Positions 17,682 to 26,155 of a DNA stretch of 64,000 bases are shown one piece after another. The DNA is taken from positions 62,001 through 126,000 of the forward strand of contig NZ_FOZW01000005.1 in the NCBI RefSeq assembly GCF_900116195.1, written 5' to 3'. This DNA comes from Alloyangia pacifica. Its GTDB lineage: Bacteria > Pseudomonadota > Alphaproteobacteria > Rhodobacterales > Rhodobacteraceae. A program made the translations under genes and the position numbers. Under the pieces are notes generated by a model. The model ran no database searches, was not told where the DNA came from, and was given only the letters and a program-made list of their open reading frames with translations. Each line of letters starts with the position of its first letter. Position 1 is the first letter of the stretch.

Positions 17682-18809
17682 TTACTCCACGCTTGCAAAT
17701 TTGGTTGCGATTGCGTCACGGATCCCGTCGAGACCATTGGCAAAGGGGTAATCGTGTTCGATCGTCAGGCGGGCCAGTTGTCCGGCGCGACCGGCGTCGA
17801 TGCTGGCTTCGGGAACAAGGTCGATGAACAGGGGACGGCCCGAGGTGTCTGCCGCCGACGACGACAGAGAGGCTTCGTCTGCATGGGTGGTGATCGACGT
17901 GCCATCGGCAAAGCGGGCCTCGATGGCGCGCGCCTCGGCCAGTGAGTACAGCTGCTCCGGCTCCACGCGCACCTTGAGGATCAGCGGAGCGTCGGCCTGG
18001 GAAATCTGCAGAACGGGCTGGCCGGCCTGAACCGTAGCGCCCAGCTCCGGACCCGCCGAGACCGCGGTGCAATCGTCGCAGGGCATCGCCACCGACAGCG
18101 TCTCGCCAGAGGTTGCGCGGATCGAGAAGGCCACCTCCCCCATCGCGGCTTCGGTATCGAGATAGTCGATCTGGCCGGCATCGATTGCCGTCAGAGCGCG
18201 ACCCGCCGTTTCGACCCGGGCCGGGGCAACGACATGCTCGACGAAGAAGCGGTCATGGACCAGCCATGCAGCCCCGCCGATCAGCGCAATGGTCGCGGTC
18301 GCGACCAGCAGGCCGTTGCCGATGGTCCGAAGCGTACTGCCGCCGCCGCTGGCGGCTTGCTTGCCACCTTTCGACGGCTTGTTCGGCTGCAGAGCCACCC
18401 CCAGAACGCGCCCCATCGAGACCACGTCTCCTGCGATATAGGAGTTCAGCACATGCCGGAGCTGCGGCAGATGCGGGCCGGTCGGATCGGTGAAGGTGAC
18501 CTCGATCTCGCCGTTGCCGGGATTGATGTCGGTGATGCGCCCCTCGACCGCGATGGCCAGCTGAAAGGCCTCGAAGGGAAACGAAAGACGCAGCAGGCGG
18601 TCATGCCCGACGAGGTTCGGATCGGCCAGGCCGGTCAGCTTGACGCCGGTCAGCGAAACGCCCGCCCCTTGGTACTGCCGTCCGTCGATCTCTGCCGCGA
18701 AGGGAAGCTCCATCATCGGGTGATCGCTGGGCAGACTTGTCGCCGGCACGTCGTGCAGGTGACCACTGCCCCCGTCGATTTGGCCGGATTCTGCGTGTGT
18801 AATGGACAT
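17682..18809 (-). CDS. alg44: Alg44-like polymerisation/export protein with degenerate PilZ domain
   Basis: 375 residues (Alg44 about 389): a PilZ-like domain (about 31-125), one transmembrane segment (162-184), and a periplasmic membrane-fusion-type domain (190-375). In Pseudomonas, c-di-GMP binding to the PilZ domain switches on the polymerase Alg8. That needs an RxxxR motif and a D/NxSxxG motif. Here the region before the first strand reads SDHPMMELPFAAE with no Arg pair, and the second motif reads GVSLTG, lacking the leading Asp/Asn. The protein lies directly between alg8 and algA, so its role in the polymerase complex is likely, but not c-di-GMP control. Confidence 0.78.
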   Translation of the reverse strand: MSITHAESGQIDGGSGHLHDVPATSLPSDHPMMELPFAAEIDGRQYQGAGVSLTGVKLTGLADPNLVGHDRLLRLSFPFEAFQLAIAVEGRITDINPGNGEIEVTFTDPTGPHLPQLRHVLNSYIAGDVVSMGRVLGVALQPNKPSKGGKQAASGGGSTLRTIGNGLLVATATIALIGGAAWLVHDRFFVEHVVAPARVETAGRALTAIDAGQIDYLDTEAAMGEVAFSIRATSGETLSVAMPCDDCTAVSAGPELGATVQAGQPVLQISQADAPLILKVRVEPEQLYSLAEARAIEARFADGTSITTHADEASLSSSAADTSGRPLFIDLVPEASIDAGRAGQLARLTIEHDYPFANGLDGIRDAIATKFASVE

Positions 18810-18867
18810 GGTGGGTTCTCCCTTTGCGGGCTACGGCAATTTGAGGACTTGAAGGTCTTGGTGGCGT

Positions 18868-20355
18868 TCAGCGCAGGACGCCGGAGAGGAACAGGGTGGC
18901 CAGCGCGAGCCAGCCCAGTGCCAGAGAGTGAACGAAGGTCGAGGAGTAGGCCCGGACGCGCTGTCCGAGTGGAGGACGGGCCACCTTGCCGGCACTCCCC
19001 CCTGGCTGGCGGGTCCATTTCTGGCGGTCGAGCCGGAACAGGATGTAGCTCTTGACCGTGGCTCCGAAGACCTGGCTGAACCAAAGCAGGAAAGGGTAGG
19101 TGATCGGAAACCCGGGCTCGCGGACCAGCGAGAGGATCCAGCAGAACACGTAGCGGGTGAACAGGACCCACGCGACATAGGCTGGCAGGACCATCACATC
19201 GACGAAGAGCGTCCCCCAGATCACGGACAGGGGGCCCGCGATGGTCGTCCAGATGCCCAGGCGCTGATCCAGAAGCGCCCATTTCGTGTAGTATCCGATG
19301 GTCGAGGTGCTCAGGGCCAGGGCCCGGCCGTTGGTCCGCAGCATGTTGCCGAACCAGCGCACCATCAGCGTTATCGCGCTGTCCATGAAGCCGGGCTTGG
19401 GCTGGCTTTCCATGGAAACCGAGGCGACATCCGGCAGGTAGCGCATCAGATACCCGTTGGAGAGCAACCAGAACCAGGTGGATTTGTCGTCACCGGTCAG
19501 GAACTTAACAGTGCCGAGGCGCCAATGTTCGATACTGTCGGATTGCACCTGGGCAATGAAGCCCGGGTCGGTCAGCAGATCGGCGCGGAATACCGACATG
19601 CGCCCGGTCAAAGTCAGCACCCGCCCGGAAAGGCCCTGCGAAGACATCATCATCTGCCGCTGCGAGAATCGGAGATTGTACCAATCGCGGAACAGGCCGG
19701 GTTCCGGAGTTTCCGCGATCTCGTCGGTCGTCAGAGCACCCACGCGCGGATCGGTGAAGAACGGGGCCGAGGTCTCGACGATATCGACCGGGACACAGGT
19801 GTCGCCATCGGCCACCACGACGATGTCATGCCGGGTCGGGCTCATCCTGGAGATAAGTCGATAAGAGCGCGCAAGGGCATCCCGCTTGCCGGTACCCGGT
19901 ATCCGGTCGAGGTGAAGCTGCACCCTCGACAGGTCCACGTCCCGGGGCATCAGGTCCCAGATTTTCCGGATCAGCGTCTCGTCGGCCAGATCGACAACCG
20001 AGACCACGATCGTTGCCCCGCCTCGCGACGCAGCCGCGGCACGGAAGATCGACCGATAGACGCGTGTGGTAACATCCGGCTCGATCTTGAAGGACGTCAC
20101 CAGGAAATAGGCATGGGCCGGTGCGGGCAGCGCGCCGTAGGCTCTTTCCGCCCGCGCCCGGAGGCGCGGGAAGACGTAGTTGAGATAGATCGCTGCGCGC
20201 GTGAAATTCACCGCCGCCCAGCTGTAGCGCCAGATGCCGATCAGACCGACCACCACGAGGCCCTTCGAGACAGAACTGATATCGGCAGCGAGCACAAACA
20301 CGCTCAGCCAAACCAGAACCGCGAGGTAGGTAATATGCGCAGCGATCCGGGCCAT
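18868..20355 (-). CDS. alg8: Alg8-like family 2 glycosyltransferase (polymerase)
   Basis: 495 residues, almost exactly the length of Pseudomonas Alg8. It has an N-terminal membrane segment pair (about 7-47), a cytoplasmic GT2 domain with VVADGDTCVP (Asp183, Asp185) and TGDDKSTWFWLL (287-298), and a C-terminal group of membrane helices. It polymerises GDP-mannuronate at the inner membrane and passes the chain to the periplasm. An open frame extends 44 codons into algD, but the ATG at 20355 follows the algD stop after one base and gives the correct N-terminus. The Alg44-like gene follows 58 bases later. Confidence 0.88.
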   Translation of the reverse strand: MARIAAHITYLAVLVWLSVFVLAADISSVSKGLVVVGLIGIWRYSWAAVNFTRAAIYLNYVFPRLRARAERAYGALPAPAHAYFLVTSFKIEPDVTTRVYRSIFRAAAASRGGATIVVSVVDLADETLIRKIWDLMPRDVDLSRVQLHLDRIPGTGKRDALARSYRLISRMSPTRHDIVVVADGDTCVPVDIVETSAPFFTDPRVGALTTDEIAETPEPGLFRDWYNLRFSQRQMMMSSQGLSGRVLTLTGRMSVFRADLLTDPGFIAQVQSDSIEHWRLGTVKFLTGDDKSTWFWLLSNGYLMRYLPDVASVSMESQPKPGFMDSAITLMVRWFGNMLRTNGRALALSTSTIGYYTKWALLDQRLGIWTTIAGPLSVIWGTLFVDVMVLPAYVAWVLFTRYVFCWILSLVREPGFPITYPFLLWFSQVFGATVKSYILFRLDRQKWTRQPGGSAGKVARPPLGQRVRAYSSTFVHSLALGWLALATLFLSGVLR

Positions 20356-20356
20356 C

Positions 20357-21676
20357 TTACCAGCAGATCCCCTCGTAGGTGCCGTTGGACCGGGCCTTCG
20401 CCGAAATCCGGGTAAGATCGACCATCGGACGGGTTGCCATTGCCGTCTCCAGCGGAGCAACGGTTTCGGCATATTTGTTGCCGACAAGGATGATGTCGCT
20501 GGTGGCGATCAGATCATCGATGCTGCCGACCATCTTGTCCTTCAGGTCGAGTCCATAGTCATTGCCGCGACCGGCCGCGGAGTGATTGTTCTGATAGGCC
20601 TCGTTGACGAACGGATCGTAGACCGCGATCTCCTTGCCATCTCCCAGAAGCTTCGACGCCAACGTTGCCAGCGGGCTTTCGCGGAGGTCGTCGGTCCCGG
20701 GCTTGAAGCTGATGCCCACCATGCCGACCTTCTTGGCACCGCTCTTCTCGATCATCTGCTCGGCGCGTTTGATCTGCGCCTCGTTGGCGATCAGAACTGC
20801 ATCGAGGATCGGCGTATCGAGACCCTTCGCGTCGCCCAGGGCACGCAGGGCGCGGACATCTTTCGGCAGGCAGGAACCACCGAATGCGAAGCCGGGACGC
20901 ATGAAATAAGGGCTCATCGCGGCTTTGTTGTCGGAGCAGAGGATTTTCATCACCAACTGCCCATCGATATCATTCGCCTTGGCGATGTTTCCGATTTCGT
21001 TTGCGTAGGACACTTTCACGGCGCGCCAGGAATTGGAGGTGTATTTCACCATTTCCGCGGTACGCAGGTCGACGGAATTGATCGACCCTTTGATATCCTT
21101 GTTCAGCGCAGTCAGGAATGCACCGGTCACCTTATCCAAGGACCCGAAGACGATCAGTCCAGGCTCCTTGTGATCTTCGATTGCGGTCGACTCCCGCAGG
21201 AATTCTGGATAGTAACCTACGCCGAAATCCACGCCAGCCTTCATTCCAGATGCTGCCTCGAGGGTCGGAATACAGGTGCCTTCCATGGAGCCCGGCACGA
21301 TGGTCGAGCGCATGATGACCGAATACCAGGTATCCTGAGCCTTGATCGCTTCTCCGAGCTGGGTGCAGGCGGCTGCCACGTAGTCCAGACCGACCGAACC
21401 GTCGGGAGCCGAAGGGGTTCCGACACATACAAAACATGCTTCGGTCTTTGCAACTGCCTCGGCGATGGACGTGGTCGCAACGAGTTTTCCAGCGGCCACG
21501 ACTTCTGCGATCAGTTCCGGGAGGCCCTCTTCAACGATCGGCGACATGCCGGCATTGATGGCTTCGACCTTTCCCGGGTCGACATCTACGGCGACGACAT
21601 TGTGGCCGTCGCGTGCCAGACAGGCGGCCGAAACTGCCCCGACATACCCAATTCCGATTACTGCGATGTTTGCCAT
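20357..21676 (-). CDS. algD: GDP-mannose 6-dehydrogenase
   Basis: A 439-residue four-electron nucleotide-sugar dehydrogenase. It has an N-terminal Rossmann motif GIGYVGAVSAACLARDGH (8-25), the family motif YYPEFLRES, a central helix with KVSYANEIGN, the catalytic Cys269 in FGGSCLPKD, and a C-terminal domain with VGISFKPGTDDLRESP. It oxidises GDP-mannose to GDP-mannuronate, the committed step of alginate synthesis. UDP-glucose dehydrogenase is related, but the operon partners AlgA and Alg8 favour GDP-mannose. It is the first gene of the cluster; AAAGGA lies 7 bases before the ATG. The 387-base upstream region is the probable main promoter region. Confidence 0.9.
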   Translation of the reverse strand: MANIAVIGIGYVGAVSAACLARDGHNVVAVDVDPGKVEAINAGMSPIVEEGLPELIAEVVAAGKLVATTSIAEAVAKTEACFVCVGTPSAPDGSVGLDYVAAACTQLGEAIKAQDTWYSVIMRSTIVPGSMEGTCIPTLEAASGMKAGVDFGVGYYPEFLRESTAIEDHKEPGLIVFGSLDKVTGAFLTALNKDIKGSINSVDLRTAEMVKYTSNSWRAVKVSYANEIGNIAKANDIDGQLVMKILCSDNKAAMSPYFMRPGFAFGGSCLPKDVRALRALGDAKGLDTPILDAVLIANEAQIKRAEQMIEKSGAKKVGMVGISFKPGTDDLRESPLATLASKLLGDGKEIAVYDPFVNEAYQNNHSAAGRGNDYGLDLKDKMVGSIDDLIATSDIILVGNKYAETVAPLETAMATRPMVDLTRISAKARSNGTYEGICW

Positions 21677-22063
21677 TCGGCATTCCTTTCAGGGTTTGAT
21701 CAGACCCGAATTTGCGAGATATTCGCCTACCCGGAAACTGTTTCATCACGCATTTGCGCCTCACACGGTTCAGCGAATTTTCGCCACACGCCTTCACGTT
21801 GCAGGATCAAGGTATTCTTGCTGCAGATGCAAAACAGTCGGGAGAAACCCTTTTTGTGTCAGGATTGCGCTTATTTTTTGTGGTAACTTTTCCCACAAGA
21901 GCTCCATTTCCCTGACAAGATGACGAAATCATGTCAGGAAAATCCTTAGGCGGGAACTTTCCGGCATCTGGCGTGTTTAGGGATATTTCGCGCCGCCGCA
22001 GGCACAAAAAAAAGACGCCAAAGGCGCCTTTCTTCAAATCAATATTTTTTCTGAGTGATGGCC
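21677..22063 (-). promoter_or_regulatory. Probable control region of the alg cluster
   Basis: A 387-base AT-richer gap between algD and the LuxR-type gene. It contains an imperfect palindrome at 21911-21938: CCTGACA and TGTCAGG arms, an A-A mismatch, an inner GAT/ATC pair and a 6-base centre. It also holds the terminator of the regulator gene at 22006-22029. No clear sigma-70 or -24/-12 box could be assigned. The palindrome is a candidate operator for the neighbouring response regulator (inference). Confidence 0.5.
22006..22029 (-). terminator. Rho-independent terminator of the LuxR-type gene
   Basis: On the minus strand AGGCGCC, loop TTT, then GGCGTCT forms a 7-bp stem with one G-U pair, followed directly by a run of eight U. 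It lies 35 bases past the stop of the response regulator, so most transcription of that gene should end before algD. Confidence 0.85.
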
Positions 22064-22777
22064 CTACTGCTGGGTGACCCATCCCGACCGGAGCGCATGT
22101 CCGACGATATCCTTGCGCGTCCGCAATCCCAGTTTCGATGCGCCCCTGGCCTTGTAGGTCTCCACCGTCTTGGAGGAGAGGTCCAACTCGTGACCAATCT
22201 CTTTCATACTTTTGCCGAACGCGACGGCGCGCAGGACAAAGGCCTCACGTTCCGTCAGTTCCGCCTCCATCGGGGACTTCCGGATCCGGTCGATGAGGAT
22301 CGGATCAGCGTCGACGTCAGGAGCAGCTTGAAACATTGCCTCTGCAAAGGCCTGTTCGACATGAACCAGCCCATGGCGAACCGAGGCCACCGCAATCTTG
22401 ACCACCTGCAGGTCAACCTGCTTTGACACCACCCCGCTGAAACCAAGCGTCAGCAGCGACCGCACCGTCTCCTGGTCACCGGCTTTCATCACGCCGCAAT
22501 AAGCAATGTACCGCGGCTTCTTCGAGAGCCCGGCACCGATGATGTCCATCGCAGCTTCGAGCTGGTCACCGAACTGGCACGGATCAATGATGATCAGATC
22601 GGTTTCCGGATCGATGTTCGCCGCAAGCAGATCACCCAGCATGGACTGACCTGTGGACACAGTCAGCGCCTTTGCAGCCACACTTCCGTCTTCCTGGAGC
22701 AGCATCGAGATCCCGGCAACCAAAACCGGATTTGTGTCCATAATGAGCACATTATGGATCGTATTGTACTCGTTCAT
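22064..22777 (-). CDS. LuxR/NarL-type response regulator, candidate alg regulator
   Basis: 237 residues: a receiver-like domain (about 8-125) and a LuxR-type HTH (about 172-235). Asp65 in LIIIDPCQFG is the likely phosphorylation site, with Asp14 in VLIMDTNP and Lys119 in VVSKQVD. The HTH is seen in ELTEREAFVLRAVAFGKSMK and LSSKTVETYKARGASKLGLR. The acidic pocket holds one Asp where two are common, so phosphorylation-independent function is possible. It lies immediately upstream of and co-directional with the alg cluster, but has its own terminator. A role as pathway regulator is inferred from position only. No partner kinase is adjacent. Confidence 0.8.
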   Translation of the reverse strand: MNEYNTIHNVLIMDTNPVLVAGISMLLQEDGSVAAKALTVSTGQSMLGDLLAANIDPETDLIIIDPCQFGDQLEAAMDIIGAGLSKKPRYIAYCGVMKAGDQETVRSLLTLGFSGVVSKQVDLQVVKIAVASVRHGLVHVEQAFAEAMFQAAPDVDADPILIDRIRKSPMEAELTEREAFVLRAVAFGKSMKEIGHELDLSSKTVETYKARGASKLGLRTRKDIVGHALRSGWVTQQ

Positions 22778-23377
22778 AGAAGTATGACCCCTAAAATGGC
22801 AGCAGCTTAGAAGTCACCAAGAGCTTGTCGTATATCGCAGGGGGACGATGTGATCTCGCGCCTGCAGAAATCAAGCAACAGAACGGCGACCTCACCCCAC
22901 GTCATTGTTAAACTTAGGTTAAATTTTGGAATTTTTTCGACTCACTACCATAGGTTGCATTACTCGCGGCAGACTCACCCTATTTGGCTGATCTTTCGCG
23001 ACAATTTCAACTATTGGATGCATGCGGTATCCGCAAAATGTTCCAAACGAGGCGGGGATAAGGCTGCGATCCGCTGAGATAATGTAAGCAGGAAGCGCAT
23101 CGATAGCGCCGGCTTCGCGGCGATGAGGCATGGTCGGCGCGGTTCCAGCTACCCGGACCTGCGGGCGTCGGACTGGGAAGTCCATAGGCCGCCAGTGCAT
23201 CCGGCAGCGCCAAGCGGGCCCATCCGCATTTGCCCAAACCTGAAACAGAACTCGGTTCACGCCCCCATGATGGGGCGCGTTCTGCATGGGTGGCATTGAT
23301 TATGGTTGGCACCGGTAGAAGCGTGGTTCTACCGGTGCCGCTGGTCGGCGAGCAGCGTGGCGCGCTGCTCGCCCCTG
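22778..23377. other. 600-base gap without a convincing gene
   Basis: The left part (22780-23000) is AT-rich and likely carries the promoter of the minus-strand LuxR-type gene. The middle (23050-23290) is GC-rich, with only short overlapping frames and no supported gene. The right end holds two adjacent hairpins downstream of the RTX gene. Confidence 0.5.
23308..23373 (-). terminator. Tandem hairpins after the RTX gene
   Basis: Two perfect inverted repeats in a row. One has an 11-bp stem (23347-23357 with 23363-23373, 5-base loop), ending 5 bases beyond the RTX stop. The other has a 13-bp stem (23308-23320 with 23327-23339, 6-base loop). They probably terminate or stabilise the transcript of the secreted RTX protein. 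Neither has a strong U-tract. Confidence 0.7.
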
Positions 23378-26155
23378 TCAGCCGAGTTCGTACCAGTCTG
23401 CGAGGTTATCGATGGTTACGTTCTCCAGGTAGAGGCTCCCGGCCTCGGCAGTGACCGTCAGACCACCATCCGACACGGAGAACTGCAAACCCGTGGCGCT
23501 TTCACCGCTTTCAAACCAGCGATAGAAGCTCTCCAGAATCTCGCTATCCGATTGATTTTCAAAGTAGAAAACATCACCATCACCGGCATCGAAGTCGGTG
23601 ATGACAGTGTTGCCCTCAATTATGACAAATTTGTCGGAACCATCTCCGCCTTCAAGCGTATTATCCCCAGAGCCACCATTGAGCTTGTCGTCGCCATCGC
23701 CCCCAACAACCGTATCGTTACCAGCGTTGCCATAAATGGTGTCGTTGCCAGATCCGCCAAGAAGGTAATCGTCACCGTTATTGCCACGCAGGTTGTCGGC
23801 GCCCTCCCCACCAAGGAGGGTGTCGGCGCCATTGCGCCCCTGCCCGCGATCATCGCCGGCACCGAGGTCAATCCAGGTCGACACATCGGATGCAGACACC
23901 GTGTCGTCGCCGCCAAGCGCGAAGACAACTGTCTGGTCCTCGTCGGCAACCAGCCGCTCGGCCTTCGCCGTGCCTGTGAGCTTATCCGTGCCCGTGAGGT
24001 CGCTTGTCGGAACCTCGGCCGGGAGATTGGAGCTCTCCGCCTCCTTGGTCGGCGCACTCTCAACAGCCTCGCCATCGTCGTCGGTTGATGGGCCAGAATG
24101 CTGTGCACCGCTTCCGGAGGAAGCTTCAGTCTCGGAGCCACTCGCGGAGATCAGAGAGGCCAGGTCTTTGGAGACACGGTACTCCGTGCCGCCCAGCTCT
24201 ACGAATTCCACGCGCTCATCTATCAGCAGGGAGCCGGTATCGTACTCGAGCAGCACGCCAGCCGAGGTTTCAGAGACTGAGACCGGCCCCAGGTCCGTCC
24301 CGACGGACACCGTGTCGTTTCCATAGCCACCGAAAACGGTATCGTCGCCGGGTGATGCCTCGAAACGATCGTGTCCGGACCCCAGGACGACATAGTCATC
24401 CCCCGCTCCGCCAATGACGGTATCAGGACCGCTCTGCGCATCGACCTCGGTCGCAGCACCGGACAACACCAGGGTGTCGCGGCTCGAGGTTCCGGTGAAG
24501 ACCGCAACAGCCCCCGCATCAGGCACGCTAACGGATTCGTCGGTGGCGTCTTGGTCGCTTTCGATGTCGCCGGACCCATCCGACGGCGATTGACCCTCGC
24601 CCTCCGCGGCATCCTCGTCCCCTGGGAGATCTTCGGAAACATCTCCGGGCACCTCATCATCGAGAGAGACGTCATCATCGGCACGGTCTTCCGACCACCC
24701 GCCGTTTGCGATCAGCCAGTCAAGCTTGTCGGAGAGCGAGAAGCTCTTCCCGCCAAGCTGAAGCACCTCCACGCCATCCAGCAGCATCGATCCACCGGCA
24801 TGTGTGACGAGCACGCCGGAGCCGCTAGCAGAGACGGAAATGTCGTCGATGCTCCCGTCAAGAATGACCGTATCGTTGCCCGAGTTTCCGATCAGCGTGT
24901 CGTTGCCGCCGGAGGCGTAGATGACGTCCGAGCCGGTTCCCATGTCGATCCAATCGTCGCCGGCACCGCCCGTGACCGTGTCGGCACTGCCGTACATGTA
25001 CGCGACTCCGCCGGCGTCGGTCAGCTCGATCTGTTCGGCCCGCACAGTACCCTGAACGTTGGTGAACAGCACCGTGTTCGCATCCCGATCCGTGGGCGCG
25101 CCGTAGCTCTTCCCTCCGTCGTTGACGAAATAGGTCAGGCCCAGCGATCGCTGCTCGGCCTCGGTGTCCCGGATGGAGTTGTCGACGACCACGGTGTTGT
25201 CCGTGTCGAGGCCGCCGTGGAAATTGATGTCGCGGTTGGTGTAGGTGACGTGGACATCATTTCCCGAGGCCGACGTGTAGGAGGCGAACAGCACCGCATG
25301 GCGCGTGTCCATGATCGTCAGGTCGCTGAAACTGCTGTCATAGACATCCCGGATCCACACCCCGTAGCCGTTTCCGTCCGAGCCCTTGTTATGGGAGCCC
25401 TCTACGGTGAGACCATCGATATCGGCGTCGACGGACTTGGCGATGACCAGACCACTGGAGCCGGCCTCGATCATGGAGACATTGCTCAGCGAGAACCCCG
25501 ACGAGGTGTTGACGAGGATCATCATTCCATCGTCTTCGGCCGAGATCGTATTCGAGAAATCGGTGGGGTCGGAACTGCCGTAGTCCCCCTCCAGAAACAG
25601 GTTTTGGATCGCAACATCATCGACGGTGTCGACGAGCTGCACCGTCGCAGAGCTGTCGAAGTCGAAATCAAGCTCGTTGTCGAAGCCGATCTTCCGCCCG
25701 TCGACAGAGGTGATCGTCACCAACTGCGTGCGCAGGTCCTTGCTGTCCTTCTGCCACGCGGTGTCCCCGATGTCGTCGTACAGCGCATCGTCGTTGGGCA
25801 TGGTGATCCAGATCACGTCGCCGACCTGAAGGTCATGACTTGCACTGGCCAACGTAAGGCTGTCCGCACCCTTGGTTGCGGTCGACACCGAGAGCTCGGC
25901 CCCAAGGTCCTCTTCGAAGAGGTTCTCGCCGACCTGAAACGCGGGGTCTCCCGCCATCGAGTCGTCCAAAGTGATGACGGTGCCGCCAGCGGCATCGCCC
26001 TCGATCGTCACGCCATCGGTGGTGATCTTCACCGTGGAAGTGAACCTGTATTCGCCAGCAGCAAGTTGTATCACCGTCCCTTCGGAAGCGGAATCCACTG
26101 CTCTCTGGATCTCGGCGGAGGAAGTCCCCGCCTCTATTTTTATGACCATTGCCAC
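23378..26155 (-). CDS. Secreted beta-helix protein with RTX calcium-binding repeats
   Basis: 925 residues without a Sec signal peptide, as expected for type I secretion. Residues 1-390 form a right-handed beta-helix of the pectate-lyase/tailspike kind, with conserved-looking DTRHAVLFASY (283-293) and NFHGGLDTDN (311-320). Three blocks of glycine-rich calcium-binding nonapeptides follow (396-430, 563-620, 745-845), split by two acidic Ser/Asp/Glu-rich linkers (488-548, 673-718). A 50-residue unit occurs twice (436-485, 623-672), each with GVLV/GVLL, a GSxLxD turn and LGG. The layout resembles the secreted mannuronan C5-epimerases of Azotobacter, but the DPHE-type motif is not seen. It may be an extracellular epimerase, lyase or matrix protein. 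Start is GTG 26155 or ATG 26149, behind AAGGA. Confidence 0.75.
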   Translation of the reverse strand: MAMVIKIEAGTSSAEIQRAVDSASEGTVIQLAAGEYRFTSTVKITTDGVTIEGDAAGGTVITLDDSMAGDPAFQVGENLFEEDLGAELSVSTATKGADSLTLASASHDLQVGDVIWITMPNDDALYDDIGDTAWQKDSKDLRTQLVTITSVDGRKIGFDNELDFDFDSSATVQLVDTVDDVAIQNLFLEGDYGSSDPTDFSNTISAEDDGMMILVNTSSGFSLSNVSMIEAGSSGLVIAKSVDADIDGLTVEGSHNKGSDGNGYGVWIRDVYDSSFSDLTIMDTRHAVLFASYTSASGNDVHVTYTNRDINFHGGLDTDNTVVVDNSIRDTEAEQRSLGLTYFVNDGGKSYGAPTDRDANTVLFTNVQGTVRAEQIELTDAGGVAYMYGSADTVTGGAGDDWIDMGTGSDVIYASGGNDTLIGNSGNDTVILDGSIDDISVSASGSGVLVTHAGGSMLLDGVEVLQLGGKSFSLSDKLDWLIANGGWSEDRADDDVSLDDEVPGDVSEDLPGDEDAAEGEGQSPSDGSGDIESDQDATDESVSVPDAGAVAVFTGTSSRDTLVLSGAATEVDAQSGPDTVIGGAGDDYVVLGSGHDRFEASPGDDTVFGGYGNDTVSVGTDLGPVSVSETSAGVLLEYDTGSLLIDERVEFVELGGTEYRVSKDLASLISASGSETEASSGSGAQHSGPSTDDDGEAVESAPTKEAESSNLPAEVPTSDLTGTDKLTGTAKAERLVADEDQTVVFALGGDDTVSASDVSTWIDLGAGDDRGQGRNGADTLLGGEGADNLRGNNGDDYLLGGSGNDTIYGNAGNDTVVGGDGDDKLNGGSGDNTLEGGDGSDKFVIIEGNTVITDFDAGDGDVFYFENQSDSEILESFYRWFESGESATGLQFSVSDGGLTVTAEAGSLYLENVTIDNLADWYELG

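Noticed and set aside
20356-20487. Longer 539-residue version of Alg8
   Set aside because: The extra 44 codons overlap algD, are Arg/Pro-rich, and the ATG at 20355 gives the family length.
23378-26155. Confident call as an AlgE-type mannuronan C5-epimerase
   Set aside because: The architecture fits, but the DPHE-type catalytic motif is not visible, so only a beta-helix/RTX protein is supported.
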